Shown: positions 1 to 7,877, counted from the first letter of the stretch. The stretch: DNA of 64,000 nt from JAUHWL01 sp964416385 (GCA_964416385.1 CAYQDW010000004.1:16533-80532); one strand, 5' to 3'. The notes: a model not told the origin generated them from the sequence alone. Numbers and translations are program-made.

Positions 1-411
1 CTGATGGAGAAACTGGCCTGGGTGGGCATTTTTGATAAAACGCCCATCCCGCTTGAGCGTGCAACACCGGCCCAGATTCTGCAATACATTTTAGAACAAA
101 AATGGACGCTTAAGCCAACAGACCGTGATATGATCGTAATGTTTCACAAAGTGGGCTATGAGCTTAATGGCGAGAAAAAAATGCTGGAAAGCAGCATGGT
201 AACGCTTGGTCATGACAGCATGAATACCGCCATGGCACGCACTGTAGGTATTCCTGTTGCAATAGCCACGAAACTCATTTTACAAGGCGTGATAAACTCC
301 CCCGGAGTACACTTACCGCTAAGCAGAGAGATCTATGAGCCTATGTTGGCCGAATTGGCTGAACATGAAATTGCCTTTGTGGAAAAAGAAGTGGCGTATC
401 AGAGTTACTAG
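1..411 (+). CDS. Saccharopine dehydrogenase-like protein, C-terminal part (gene enters from left edge)
   Basis: Only the last 136 codons lie in the window; reading is open to the left edge, so the true start is outside. The sequence resembles the C-terminal domain of saccharopine dehydrogenase (LYS9/LYS1-type) oxidoreductases, which act in lysine or related amino-acid metabolism: a helix with AMARTVGIP, then GVHLPLSREIYEPML near the end. The reading frame stops at TAG 409-411. Bases 8-411 are repeated at 3813-4216 with a single C/T difference in the last sense codon (Tyr either way). This copy is probably the 3' end of the full-length gene, because the second copy has no N-terminal part. The family call rests on the C-terminal domain only. 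Confidence 0.7.
   Translation: MMEKLAWVGIFDKTPIPLERATPAQILQYILEQKWTLKPTDRDMIVMFHKVGYELNGEKKMLESSMVTLGHDSMNTAMARTVGIPVAIATKLILQGVINSPGVHLPLSREIYEPMLAELAEHEIAFVEKEVAYQSY
8..411 (+). repeat. 404 bp direct repeat, left copy (3' end of saccharopine dehydrogenase gene)
   Basis: Bases 8-411 match 3813-4216; comparing the two stretches I find one difference, C408 against T4213. Identity stops abruptly on both sides. Both copies begin with AGAAACTGG and end with the TAG stop codon. The copies flank a 3.4 kb segment in direct orientation. The near-perfect match implies a recent duplication, gene conversion or an assembly join. Confidence 0.95.
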
Positions 412-605
412 TTGCCGAACTTTTATTCAGGTATGACGATAACCTGAACCGCGCCTGGTTTAACGAAACCCAAGAAGCCGTAGGTATTGAAAATGCCATA
501 ATAGGCCACAACAAGGGCATTGCCTATGAACCCGTTAATGGCCAGCATAGCGTTGTTGGAAATTTTATTTGTAGTATAAATTTGTGTAATTTTTCATCCA
601 TTTAA
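408..605 (+). pseudogene. Orphan 3' gene fragment (possible continuation of the 5' fragment at 3664-3812)
   Basis: Directly after the left repeat a frame without a start reads LVAELLFRYDDN, then LNRAWFNETQEAVGIENA and GHNKGIAYEPVNGQH, ending at TAA 603-605. The first roughly 55 codons look coding; the last 15 (around CSINLCNFSSI) look less so, so the real coding part may end earlier. I do not recognise the family. The frame is in register with the truncated signal-peptide gene at 3664-3812 if the two ends of the inserted segment are joined, which suggests these are two halves of one gene. Confidence 0.45.
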
Positions 606-638
606 ACTATTACCACTAACAAATACATTTCTGTAAAT

Positions 639-770
639 ATGGTAATTGATTTAGGTTCTAGTGGTGTATTTAAACAAGATAATGTTGATGAATCAGCAAC
701 TAGTGATGTGACATTCATGATGTATACAAACCGGGCAGTAGAATATTTTAGTAAGGTGCGTTCGATTTAA
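639..770 (+). CDS. Short ORF of unknown status (43 aa)
   Basis: An ATG-to-TAA frame of 43 residues begins MVIDLGSSGVFKQDN and contains DVTFMMYTNRAVEYF. It has no recognisable domain, no signal peptide and no clear ribosome binding site. It lies between a gene fragment and the left end of an IS4-type element, so it may be a remnant of a larger gene or noncoding sequence. Confidence 0.25.
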   Translation: MVIDLGSSGVFKQDNVDESATSDVTFMMYTNRAVEYFSKVRSI

Positions 771-983
771 GCTAAAGTTAAAAAATCTTTATTTAGGTTA
801 TCGGATGGCTTTTTAGGCAATAATTAGTTTTTGGGAATTCTTCCTTCAAACTTGTAGTCTCATTAATTTTTAGTTGTTTCTACATCTTTTAAATCACTAC
901 TGTCCGATAAAAGATTTTAAAGCGGGATTTCCAAGCTAGGATATCCCGCTTTAGTGTAATTTGGTTTTGCACAACTTCATTAC

Positions 984-2191
984 ATGAGCAAAAGTATCCA
1001 CTTTTTCGGTCAAAGCGTTTTCGGACAGCTGATTTCTCTTTTGGATTTTTCTGTTATTGACAAAATTGCTTCAGAACTTCAGTCAGATCACTACACTAAA
1101 CGGTTTAAAACTTCCGATCATCTAATAAGCATGCTGTTTGCTTCATTCTCACAATGTGCTTCGCTGCGTGAAGTTGCAGCATCTATGTTGGGTTTAAAGG
1201 GCAAAATGGCGCATTTTCAGTTAAAAAACATACCCTACAGAAGCACTCTAAGTGATGCCAACAAAAGACGAAGTCGTCAAGTCTTTGAACACATTTATTA
1301 TGCTTTATTAAAAGACTATGGCGCTATTTTATCGGTCAGCCGCAAAACATACAGTTGGGAAGGCCTGCTGGAGATTATTGATTCCAGTACGATATTACTT
1401 TTTAAAGACACCTTAAGCTGTGTTGGAAGATCACCTTCAAGCGGAAAAAGAAAAGGCGGTATTAAGGTGCACACCCAAATAAACCTGCAAAGTGCTGTGC
1501 CAAAGCTAGTGTGGTTTACTTCTGCACGCACTCATGATAAGCGCTTTTTAGAACACCTAAAGCTAGAAAAGGGAAAAATAGCCGTGTTTGACAAAGGGTA
1601 CAACGATTACAAAACCTTTGATGCCTTTACTCAAAACGGCGTATTCTTTGTTACGCGACAAAAGACCAATGCGCTGTATGAAGCAATCAAAGAAAATACC
1701 ATACCTGACTACATAGATAGTGGTGTTTTAAAAGATGAAGTAATTCAGGTTGACGTAAAAGAAAACGGCAAATACTTTAAAAAAACCCAACTAAGGCGCA
1801 TTGCCTATTGGGACCAAGAAAACCAACGTTGCTTTGAGTTTATAACCAACTTACAGGGAATGAACGCGGTCACATCGCTCTGATCTACAAAAAGCGTTGG
1901 CAAATAGAGCTGCTATTCAAGCAATTAAAACAAAACTTCCCACTAAAGTATTTTCTTGGGTAGAATGAAAATGCCATCAAAACACAGATTTGGTGCGCCT
2001 TGATAGTGAATCTGTTGCTGTCGGTAATCCGTAAAAAAATTAAGCGTAAATGGTCTTTCTCTAACCTTGCAAGCTTTTGTAGACTGCACCTGTTTAACTA
2101 CATACACTTGCTCAAATTCTTAGAAAACCCAGAAAAAGACTGGCTAAAACAAGAAAACAACCAACTCGAGTTTCAATTTAGCTCCGCTTAA
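984..2191 (+). pseudogene. IS4-family transposase, inactivated by a frameshift and an amber codon
   Basis: The frame from ATG 984 reads as an IS4-family transposase: an N-terminal DUF4372-like region (SKSIHFFGQSVFGQLISLL, then YRSTLSDANKRR) and a DDE domain with LEIIDSSTI and AVFDKGYNDY. The frame shifts at about 1869-1870, where one base appears lost from a GAT codon; the homologous sequence HIALIYKKRWQIELLFKQLK continues in the next frame. In that frame a TAG at 1961-1963 replaces the expected acidic codon in the usual FLGDNENAIK motif. The protein then continues to TAA at 2189-2191, ending with QLEFQFSSA. The restored length would be about 402 aa, normal for the family. Two independent lesions argue against programmed frameshifting. 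Confidence 0.85.
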
Positions 2192-2258
2192 AGGGGCTTA
2201 GTTTTAAGAATTGATCTCAAAAAAGCTCTCCTAAGCAGAAATCAATGCATTTTTATCA

Positions 2259-2312
2259 TTATCCATTTTTATCGGACAGTAGTAATTATCAATTTTTATC
2301 GGACAGTATTGC
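2259..2312. repeat. Tandem 2 x 27 bp repeat carrying the IS right terminus
   Basis: Units 2259-2285 and 2286-2312 match at 23 of 27 positions, and both contain TTTTTATCGGACAGTA, the IS right inverted repeat. A further partial echo, CCGATAAAAATTAT in reverse orientation, lies at about 2386-2399 just upstream of the next gene. Confidence 0.75.
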
Positions 2313-2403
2313 TTTGAAAAGTTAAATAATGAACAAAAAGTTTATTATAATTTGTTAATATTGTTTTAAATAAATTCTTAACAACCGATAAAAATTATCT
2401 GAC

Positions 2404-3096
2404 ATGACAAAAAACTTATTCTTTATTGTTGCTATGGCAGCAATTTTGCTCACTACTTCGTGCAAAAAAGAAAACGAACCTGTTGAGGCAGCATTTTCGT
2501 TTGATATATCTGCGACCGATCCATTAACTGTAAATTTCACAAATAATTCCACTAATGGAGCTAATTATGAATGGGATTTTGGTGATGGAAACACTAGTAA
2601 TGATGAGAATCCCACTCATTCATATGCGTTTTACGATTCCTATACTGTGAAATTAACTGTTACAGGAGAAGATGGCTCAACAACTTCTGACGCAACAAGA
2701 ACAGTAAATGTTGTAGGTGACTACTTGGAAGCGTCACTTGGAAACTATTCTATAGGTGGAAAATTTATAATGGGTTCTAATTCCCAAAATCTTGTGGGTA
2801 CCATGTCTGTAGAGAAAGGCGCTGGCGCAAACATTGTATTAAATGTTGATGGCGAGTTAATCACCACAGAAGATGTGGTTCTTCTAGATGATGGCTTTGC
2901 ATTTGATCTTGTTCCTGGTACCAATGCTAGCGGTGAAAATAGAACAGGAGAAACTGTGGAAACCATAAATGGAACACCATATCATGGTAGATTCAGATTT
3001 AATGCTTCTGGCAATTCAACAATACACGTAAATATGGTTTATAAAAGTGGAGGTCAGACTTTATATCAGATACAGGCTATTCTTACTAAAATATAA
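2404..3096 (+). CDS. Lipoprotein with a PKD domain
   Basis: This 230-residue protein has a lipoprotein signal (hydrophobic residues 4-16, lipobox TTSC with the acceptor at Cys20), then a polar linker (KKENEP). A PKD domain covers about residues 27-102, with the diagnostic YEWDFGDGN motif followed by NPTHSYAFYDSYTVKLTV. Residues 110-230 form a beta-rich C-terminal region I do not recognise. PKD domains are immunoglobulin-like folds found in surface proteins; no catalytic motif is visible. It should be anchored to the outer membrane or periplasmic face. It lies inside the segment flanked by the 404 bp repeats, downstream of the IS, and is followed by its own terminator, so it is the only intact gene of that segment. 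Confidence 0.8.
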   Translation: MTKNLFFIVAMAAILLTTSCKKENEPVEAAFSFDISATDPLTVNFTNNSTNGANYEWDFGDGNTSNDENPTHSYAFYDSYTVKLTVTGEDGSTTSDATRTVNVVGDYLEASLGNYSIGGKFIMGSNSQNLVGTMSVEKGAGANIVLNVDGELITTEDVVLLDDGFAFDLVPGTNASGENRTGETVETINGTPYHGRFRFNASGNSTIHVNMVYKSGGQTLYQIQAILTKI

Positions 3097-3205
3097 TTGG
3101 ACTAAAAACGCATTACAATTTAAATAGAGTTGCTTAGGTTCATTATCAAGAATAATTTGATTTCGTTTAAATCGTTCATCTGATACAAACTTTTGAGCAT
3201 AAATT

Positions 3206-3245
3206 AACCAGTCTAAATAAAAGGCTGGTTTTTTTGTTCCTAAAA
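3206..3245 (+). terminator. Rho-independent terminator after the PKD lipoprotein gene
   Basis: Stem AACCAG (3206-3211) pairs with CTGGTT (3235-3240), extended inward by a wobble and a C-G pair, followed by a run of T to 3245. Confidence 0.75.
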
Positions 3246-3256
3246 CTATAGTTAAT

Positions 3257-3667
3257 TGTTTGGCTCTTACAGCCATTTATACCAGCGATGCAACAAGTTG
3301 GCAGCTTAGCTTGCCTCCGAAAGCCCTGGCGGCTAATAATGGTTCACTGCAAAGCTACACCTCTGTGGCCAAAATAGCTGACAATGGCAGCAGTGGCCAA
3401 TACAACAAAAAAGAAATTGATGCCATCTCGAGAAAAAATTTCACGGTCTATCCTAACCTGGCAAGTGATTTGCTTACTATTAACAATCCAAAGGATGTAT
3501 GTTTAACGCTATCGCTTTACAATGCACAAGGTCAACAGATAATACATGGCAATCTAACTCCGGGCGAAAACACATTTAGTGTTGCCCATTTGCCTGCCGG
3601 ATTATACTTTGGAGCTATAAAAATGAATCAAACAATCCAAATCATAAAAGTGGTAATTGAACAATGA
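3257..3667 (+). pseudogene. 3' remnant of a T9SS cargo gene (C-terminal sorting domain only)
   Basis: About 135 codons are open here, but there is no ATG, no signal peptide and no upstream portion: the previous gene's terminator ends at 3245. The C-terminal 75 residues are a type A T9SS sorting domain: FTVYPNLASDLLTI (Leu where the family usually has Pro in YPNP), then LYNAQGQQI and LPAGLYFGAIK, ending IIKVVIEQ. Such domains direct proteins across the outer membrane through the Por/Spr secretion system and are removed at the surface. With the cargo part missing, this is a truncated gene fragment. Its TGA stop (3665-3667) overlaps the ATG of the next frame. Confidence 0.75.
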
Positions 3668-3840
3668 ACAGGCATCTTCTTGCCATACTATTCACTTTAC
3701 TGGCACTAAAAGCCCCCGCGCAAGAGGGGGCTTTTTTTACCTCAGGCACTGATTTTTTAGTGCCCAATATGGGAATCTATCAAGCGCGTGCGTTCAGAGA
3801 TCCATTCGTTTTAGAAACTGGCCTGGGTGGGCATTTTTGA
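3664..3840 (+). pseudogene. 5' end of a secreted-protein gene, cut by the right repeat
   Basis: An ATGA overlap joins this frame to the T9SS remnant. It begins with a clear signal peptide (MNRHLLAILFTLLALKAPAQ, cleavage expected after APA) and continues EGAFFTSGTDFLVPNMGIYQ, RAFRDPFVL, then runs into the 404 bp repeat at 3813 out of that gene's frame and stops at TGA 3838-3840. The native protein therefore ended elsewhere. Joining base 3813 to base 411 restores an open frame into the fragment at 408-605. The signal-peptide codons overlap a strong terminator-like hairpin. Family unknown. Confidence 0.55.
3711..3740 (+). terminator. Terminator-like hairpin inside the signal-peptide coding region
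   Basis: AGCCCCC and GGGGGCT form a strong GC stem with a short loop, directly followed by seven T. It can serve as the terminator of the upstream T9SS remnant gene, although it lies within the first 25 codons of the next frame. Confidence 0.6.
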
Positions 3841-4216
3841 TAAAACGCCCATCCCGCTTGAGCGTGCAACACCGGCCCAGATTCTGCAATACATTTTAGA
3901 ACAAAAATGGACGCTTAAGCCAACAGACCGTGATATGATCGTAATGTTTCACAAAGTGGGCTATGAGCTTAATGGCGAGAAAAAAATGCTGGAAAGCAGC
4001 ATGGTAACGCTTGGTCATGACAGCATGAATACCGCCATGGCACGCACTGTAGGTATTCCTGTTGCAATAGCCACGAAACTCATTTTACAAGGCGTGATAA
4101 ACTCCCCCGGAGTACACTTACCGCTAAGCAGAGAGATCTATGAGCCTATGTTGGCCGAATTGGCTGAACATGAAATTGCCTTTGTGGAAAAAGAAGTGGC
4201 GTATCAGAGTTATTAG
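3813..4216 (+). pseudogene. Right 404 bp repeat: duplicated 3' end of the saccharopine dehydrogenase gene
   Basis: Encodes the same last 129-135 residues as the gene at the left edge, ending at TAG 4214-4216, but the N-terminal domain is missing and the sequence upstream belongs to a different gene. An internal ATG cannot give a functional enzyme, because the nucleotide-binding domain is absent. The sequence after the stop (GAAGTTTTAAG...) differs from that after the left copy. Since it leads into the ordinary housekeeping genes, it may be the original downstream context of the full gene. Confidence 0.85.
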
Positions 4217-4323
4217 GAAGTTTTAAGAAAGGATAATTTTTCATTAAAAAATGGTTAATCAACTTCTTGCGATCGTTGTATTAAATGATTACCGTTAACT
4301 TTCGGCCACAACAACGCTAACAC

Positions 4324-4824
4324 ATGAAAGAGGTCTATTTAGTACGCCACGCCAAAAGCAGCTGGGATTATGAAAGTCTTGATGATTACGATCGCCCGTT
4401 AAAAGGTCGCGGTATTAGCGATGCGCACATCATAAGTACTATGCTGGCAGATCAGGGCGCAAAACCTGAGGCCCTGTTCAGCAGTCCGGCAACGCGTGCC
4501 GTGCACACAGCCATGATCTTTGCCCGCAATCTCAATTTTCCGTTCTCGGCCATTCAATTGCGCGAAGAGCTGTATATGTGCAGCGATAAAGACCTGCTTC
4601 GCTTTATTCAGGGTTTGGACGATAAGGCTGGCAGCGTGATGTTGTTTGGCCATAACCCTACCATTACCAACTTTGTGAACCGCTGCATAGATCAGCGCAT
4701 AGACAACGTGCCTACTACCGGTGTGGCCTGCTTTCATTTTGAGATAGACAGCTGGAAAGAAGCGGGGTTCTCAGCCCGTTTGTCGTTATTTGACTATCCG
4801 AAGAAGCACCGCAAAAAGAGCTAA
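4324..4824 (+). CDS. sixA: SixA-type phosphohistidine phosphatase
   Basis: This 166-residue histidine phosphatase superfamily protein carries the RHG-type catalytic motif VRHAKSSW (His9 is the expected phospho-acceptor), SSPATRA at 53-59 and the second catalytic His in GHNPT (His110). The length matches the short SixA branch, which removes phosphate from phosphohistidine in signalling proteins. No signal peptide is present, so it is cytoplasmic. The stop codon lies 3 bp before the ppk1 start, so the two are almost certainly co-transcribed with ppx, linking it to phosphate or polyphosphate metabolism. That link is an inference from position. Confidence 0.88.
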   Translation: MKEVYLVRHAKSSWDYESLDDYDRPLKGRGISDAHIISTMLADQGAKPEALFSSPATRAVHTAMIFARNLNFPFSAIQLREELYMCSDKDLLRFIQGLDDKAGSVMLFGHNPTITNFVNRCIDQRIDNVPTTGVACFHFEIDSWKEAGFSARLSLFDYPKKHRKKS

Positions 4825-4827
4825 TTG

Positions 4828-6900
4828 ATGAACCCCAGAAAGGTTACCATAAACCGCGACAAAAGTTGGTTGCAGTTTAATGCACGCGTATTGCAAGAAG
4901 CGGCAGACCCCACCGTTCCGATAATTGAGCGCATGCGTTTTTTGGGTATTCACAGCAACAATCTGGATGAGTTCTTCCGCGTACGTTACGCCAGCATTAA
5001 GCGGTTGGTGCTTATGGGCGAAAAGAAGACCCGCAGTTTGTTAGGTGGTTATTCTGCTAAAGAATTATTGGCCGACTTAACAGAAATTGTAATTAGCCAA
5101 CAAAGGCGCTCTCAGGAAATCTATGATGAAATAATTGAAGAGCTAAAGGCACATGACATCCACATGCTGGATGAAAAAAGCCTGACTACAAACCAGCGCG
5201 ATTTTGTGCGCAAGTATTACGTTGATAAGGTTAGCCCGGCCATCTTCATTTTAATGCTAAATGATGAGCGGCCTTTTCCGGAGTTAAAAGATAAAAGCAT
5301 CTATCTGGCCATCAGGTTAATGCAGCGCACCAAACCAGATGAGCCCATATTTGCCCTCATAGAGGTGCCTAGCGAGCTTACAGGGCGATTTGTTATTCTG
5401 CCCAAGTATGGCAAGCACTACATCATGTACCTGGATGATCTCATCCGTTACAATCTTGATTATGTGTTTTTCATTTTTCAGTTTGATAAGATTGATGCAC
5501 AAACGATAAAGATCACCCGCGATGCGGAGATGGATTTGGATGATGACATCAACAAAACCTTTTTGGAGAAAATTGAAAGGGGATTAAAAGAACGCCAGAT
5601 TGCTGATCCGGTTCGTTTCGTCTTCGACAAGTCGTTGCCGGATGATGTTTTGAACATGCTCATGAACCGCATGGATTTGTCGCAATTTGACAGCCTCATT
5701 CCCGGTGGGCGGTACCACAACAAGAAAGATTTGATGAAATTTCCCAATGTGGGGGATCCAGAATTAGAGCATGAAAACATGCCACCGGTGCCGCATCCAG
5801 ATCTTGATATGGATCGCAGTATTTTAAAGGTTATCGAAAAGAAAGATGTGCTCATCTTTTTGCCCTACCATTCATTTTCATACATCATTCGTTTCCTCCG
5901 CGAAGCCGCCATAGACCCTTATGTAACAGAAATCAAGATTTCATTGTACCGGTTGGCGTCAGAATCCCGAATTATTTCAGCCCTAATAAATGCCGCTAAA
6001 AATGGCAAGCGCGTTACTGTAACTGTAGAATTGCAGGCCCGTTTTGATGAAGAAGCCAACATCTACTGGACAGAGCGTTTGCGAACCGAAGGTGTAAAGG
6101 TAATTACTGGAATTCCGGGCCTTAAAGTACACAGCAAGCTCTGCCTAGTAAGCCGAACAGAAAAAGGCAAAATCAAAGATTTCGCCATTGTGGGCACGGG
6201 TAATTTTCACGAAGGCACAGCCAAACTGTACACAGATTATCATCTAATCACGGCCAACAAAGCCATCACCAAAGAGGTGCGTCAGGTATTTGAATTCCTC
6301 CAGAGCAATTACCTAGTTTTTAATTATGAGCACTTAATTGTATCGCCCCATTATACGCGCAAGAAGTTCTACATGCTCATAGACCAAGAAATAGAAAACG
6401 CTAAAAAAGGTCTGCCGGCGGGCATGTTCTTAAAGATGAATAGCCTGAGTGATTTGGAAATGATTGATAAACTGTATGAAGCCAGCAAATATGGCGTTAA
6501 GATCAGGTTAATCGTTAGGGGGATCTGCTCGCTCATTCCTCAGGTACCCGGTTTAAGTGATAATATTGAAGCCATCAGCATAATAGACCGTTACTTGGAG
6601 CACAGCCGCGTATTTGTGTTTGAGAATGGGGGCGAGCCTAAATTCTACCTTTCTTCTGCAGATTGGATGAGCCGCAATCTTGACTATCGGGTAGAAGTAA
6701 CCGTGCCGGTGTACGACAAACACCTGCAGGCGCAATTAAGAGATCACATGGAGTTGATCTGGAAAGATAATGTAAAGTGCCGCTTTCATAATGCTCAACA
6801 AGATAATGCCTATAAAAAACAACCCGGTCCGCGCATACGTTCTCAAATAGAAATGTTTAATTATGTGCGCAAGACGCTCAAGAAAAATCAGCTACCGTGA
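4828..6900 (+). CDS. ppk1: Polyphosphate kinase 1
   Basis: The 690-residue protein synthesises inorganic polyphosphate from the gamma-phosphate of ATP. All four PPK1 domains are present in order. The N-terminal domain starts with KSWLQFNARVL and contains HSNNLDEFFRVR. The two phospholipase-D-like C-terminal domains carry LKVHSKLCLV (His435) and GTGNFHEGTAKLYTD, and later EHSRVFVF (His592). Counted from ATG 4828, the two histidines fall at the numbers of the E. coli active-site residues His435 and His592. A TTG at 4825 directly precedes this ATG and is a less likely start. It follows sixA by 3 bp and its TGA overlaps the GTG of ppx by 4 bp, so translation of the pair is probably coupled. Confidence 0.96.
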   Translation: MNPRKVTINRDKSWLQFNARVLQEAADPTVPIIERMRFLGIHSNNLDEFFRVRYASIKRLVLMGEKKTRSLLGGYSAKELLADLTEIVISQQRRSQEIYDEIIEELKAHDIHMLDEKSLTTNQRDFVRKYYVDKVSPAIFILMLNDERPFPELKDKSIYLAIRLMQRTKPDEPIFALIEVPSELTGRFVILPKYGKHYIMYLDDLIRYNLDYVFFIFQFDKIDAQTIKITRDAEMDLDDDINKTFLEKIERGLKERQIADPVRFVFDKSLPDDVLNMLMNRMDLSQFDSLIPGGRYHNKKDLMKFPNVGDPELEHENMPPVPHPDLDMDRSILKVIEKKDVLIFLPYHSFSYIIRFLREAAIDPYVTEIKISLYRLASESRIISALINAAKNGKRVTVTVELQARFDEEANIYWTERLRTEGVKVITGIPGLKVHSKLCLVSRTEKGKIKDFAIVGTGNFHEGTAKLYTDYHLITANKAITKEVRQVFEFLQSNYLVFNYEHLIVSPHYTRKKFYMLIDQEIENAKKGLPAGMFLKMNSLSDLEMIDKLYEASKYGVKIRLIVRGICSLIPQVPGLSDNIEAISIIDRYLEHSRVFVFENGGEPKFYLSSADWMSRNLDYRVEVTVPVYDKHLQAQLRDHMELIWKDNVKCRFHNAQQDNAYKKQPGPRIRSQIEMFNYVRKTLKKNQLP

Positions 6901-7808
6901 AGTTTATAAAGCTTGCTGCTATTGACATTGGTTCTAACTCAATACGATTGCTCATTGTAAACGTTATACCCACCCCAGAGTATACTTATTACAGAAAGGT
7001 GAGCATGACGCGTTTGCCCGTACGTTTGGGTGAAGACGTTTTTAAACAAGGAAAGATTAGCAAAGAAACAACGCAGCGTTTGGTTGATGCCATGCAGGCC
7101 TACAAGTACATCATGAAGGTTAATAATGTGCAAGATTATCGGGCTTGTGCTACCAGCGCCATGCGCGAAGCTAAAAACGGAATGGGCGTATCAAAGCGCA
7201 TAGCGAAGAAAACGGGTATAAACATTGAGTTAATTGATGGTGCCGAAGAAGCGCGTTTGGTTTTTGAAAGCAAGATGTTTGATAAAATTCAACCTGCAGA
7301 AAACAACTTTTTATATATAGATGTAGGTGGTGGTAGCACCGAGCTTACGCTGTGGAAGCATAATGAAATTGTAGACGCGCAAAGCTTTAAGATTGGTACT
7401 GTGCGCATTCTTAATGGGTTGGATGAGCCTCAAGAATGGAACCGTATGCAGCAATGGATTACGGCCCAAACCCAACATTTGGACGACTTGGCGATGATAG
7501 GCTCTGGCGGTAACATCAACAAAACCCATAAGCTGTCTGGTAAATTGGTTAATGAACCTCTTGGACTTAGATATCTGAGTAGTATGCTGAAAAACCTGAG
7601 TGATCTTACCACAGAACAACGGGTAATGCAATTGGGCCTAAATTTTGACCGTGCGGATGTTATTGTGCCAGCCTTGCGCATTTACACTTCTGCAACACGT
7701 TGGGCAGGCGCTCAAAAAATGTACGTGCCCAAAATAGGGGTGAGCGATGGCATCATTAGGGCACTGTATCATGAAAAGTATAAAGATCAGCTAGAGAGTG
7801 CGCGGTAA
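6897..7808 (+). CDS. ppx: Ppx/GppA-family exopolyphosphatase
   Basis: The 303-residue protein starts with GTG inside the ppk1 stop codon (GTGA overlap). It has the ASKHA phosphatase fold: AAIDIGSNSIRLLI at residues 7-20 (phosphate-1 motif) and LYIDVGGGSTELTL around 140-153 (phosphate-2). It hydrolyses terminal phosphates of polyphosphate or the 5'-phosphate of pppGpp. It is the short form without the C-terminal HD-like region of E. coli Ppx (about 510 aa), as usual in Bacteroidota. With ppk1 it makes a synthesis and degradation pair; which substrate dominates cannot be read from the sequence. Confidence 0.92.
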   Translation: MKFIKLAAIDIGSNSIRLLIVNVIPTPEYTYYRKVSMTRLPVRLGEDVFKQGKISKETTQRLVDAMQAYKYIMKVNNVQDYRACATSAMREAKNGMGVSKRIAKKTGINIELIDGAEEARLVFESKMFDKIQPAENNFLYIDVGGGSTELTLWKHNEIVDAQSFKIGTVRILNGLDEPQEWNRMQQWITAQTQHLDDLAMIGSGGNINKTHKLSGKLVNEPLGLRYLSSMLKNLSDLTTEQRVMQLGLNFDRADVIVPALRIYTSATRWAGAQKMYVPKIGVSDGIIRALYHEKYKDQLESAR

Positions 7809-7877
7809 TAGCTAACGTATCAATTAGCTCATAAATACTTTTGATTGAACTAGGGGCGTCACTTTTGGTTACTCATG

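Larger units (their letters stand above)
898..2312 (+). mobile_element. IS4-family insertion sequence, degenerate, with duplicated right end
   Basis: The left terminus TACTGTCCGATAAAAG (898-913) is matched in inverted orientation by TTTTTATCGGACAGTA at 2266-2281. A second copy of the right end follows at 2293-2308, because a 27 bp unit (2259-2285 and 2286-2312) is tandemly duplicated. Between the ends lies one transposase gene of the IS4 family (DUF4372 plus DDE type), inactivated by a frameshift and a stop. I could not find a convincing target-site duplication next to either right end. Other copies are likely elsewhere in the genome, but none is in this window. Confidence 0.8.

Noticed and set aside
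984..2191. Programmed -1/+1 frameshifting in the IS transposase
   Set aside because: IS4-family elements normally use a single frame, there is no slippery sequence at 1869-1870, and a second lesion (TAG at 1961) exists.
8..4216. The 404 bp repeats as attL/attR of an integrated element
   Set aside because: No integrase or recombinase gene is present between the repeats except a dead IS4 transposase, and the repeats are far longer than usual att cores; kept only as one option.
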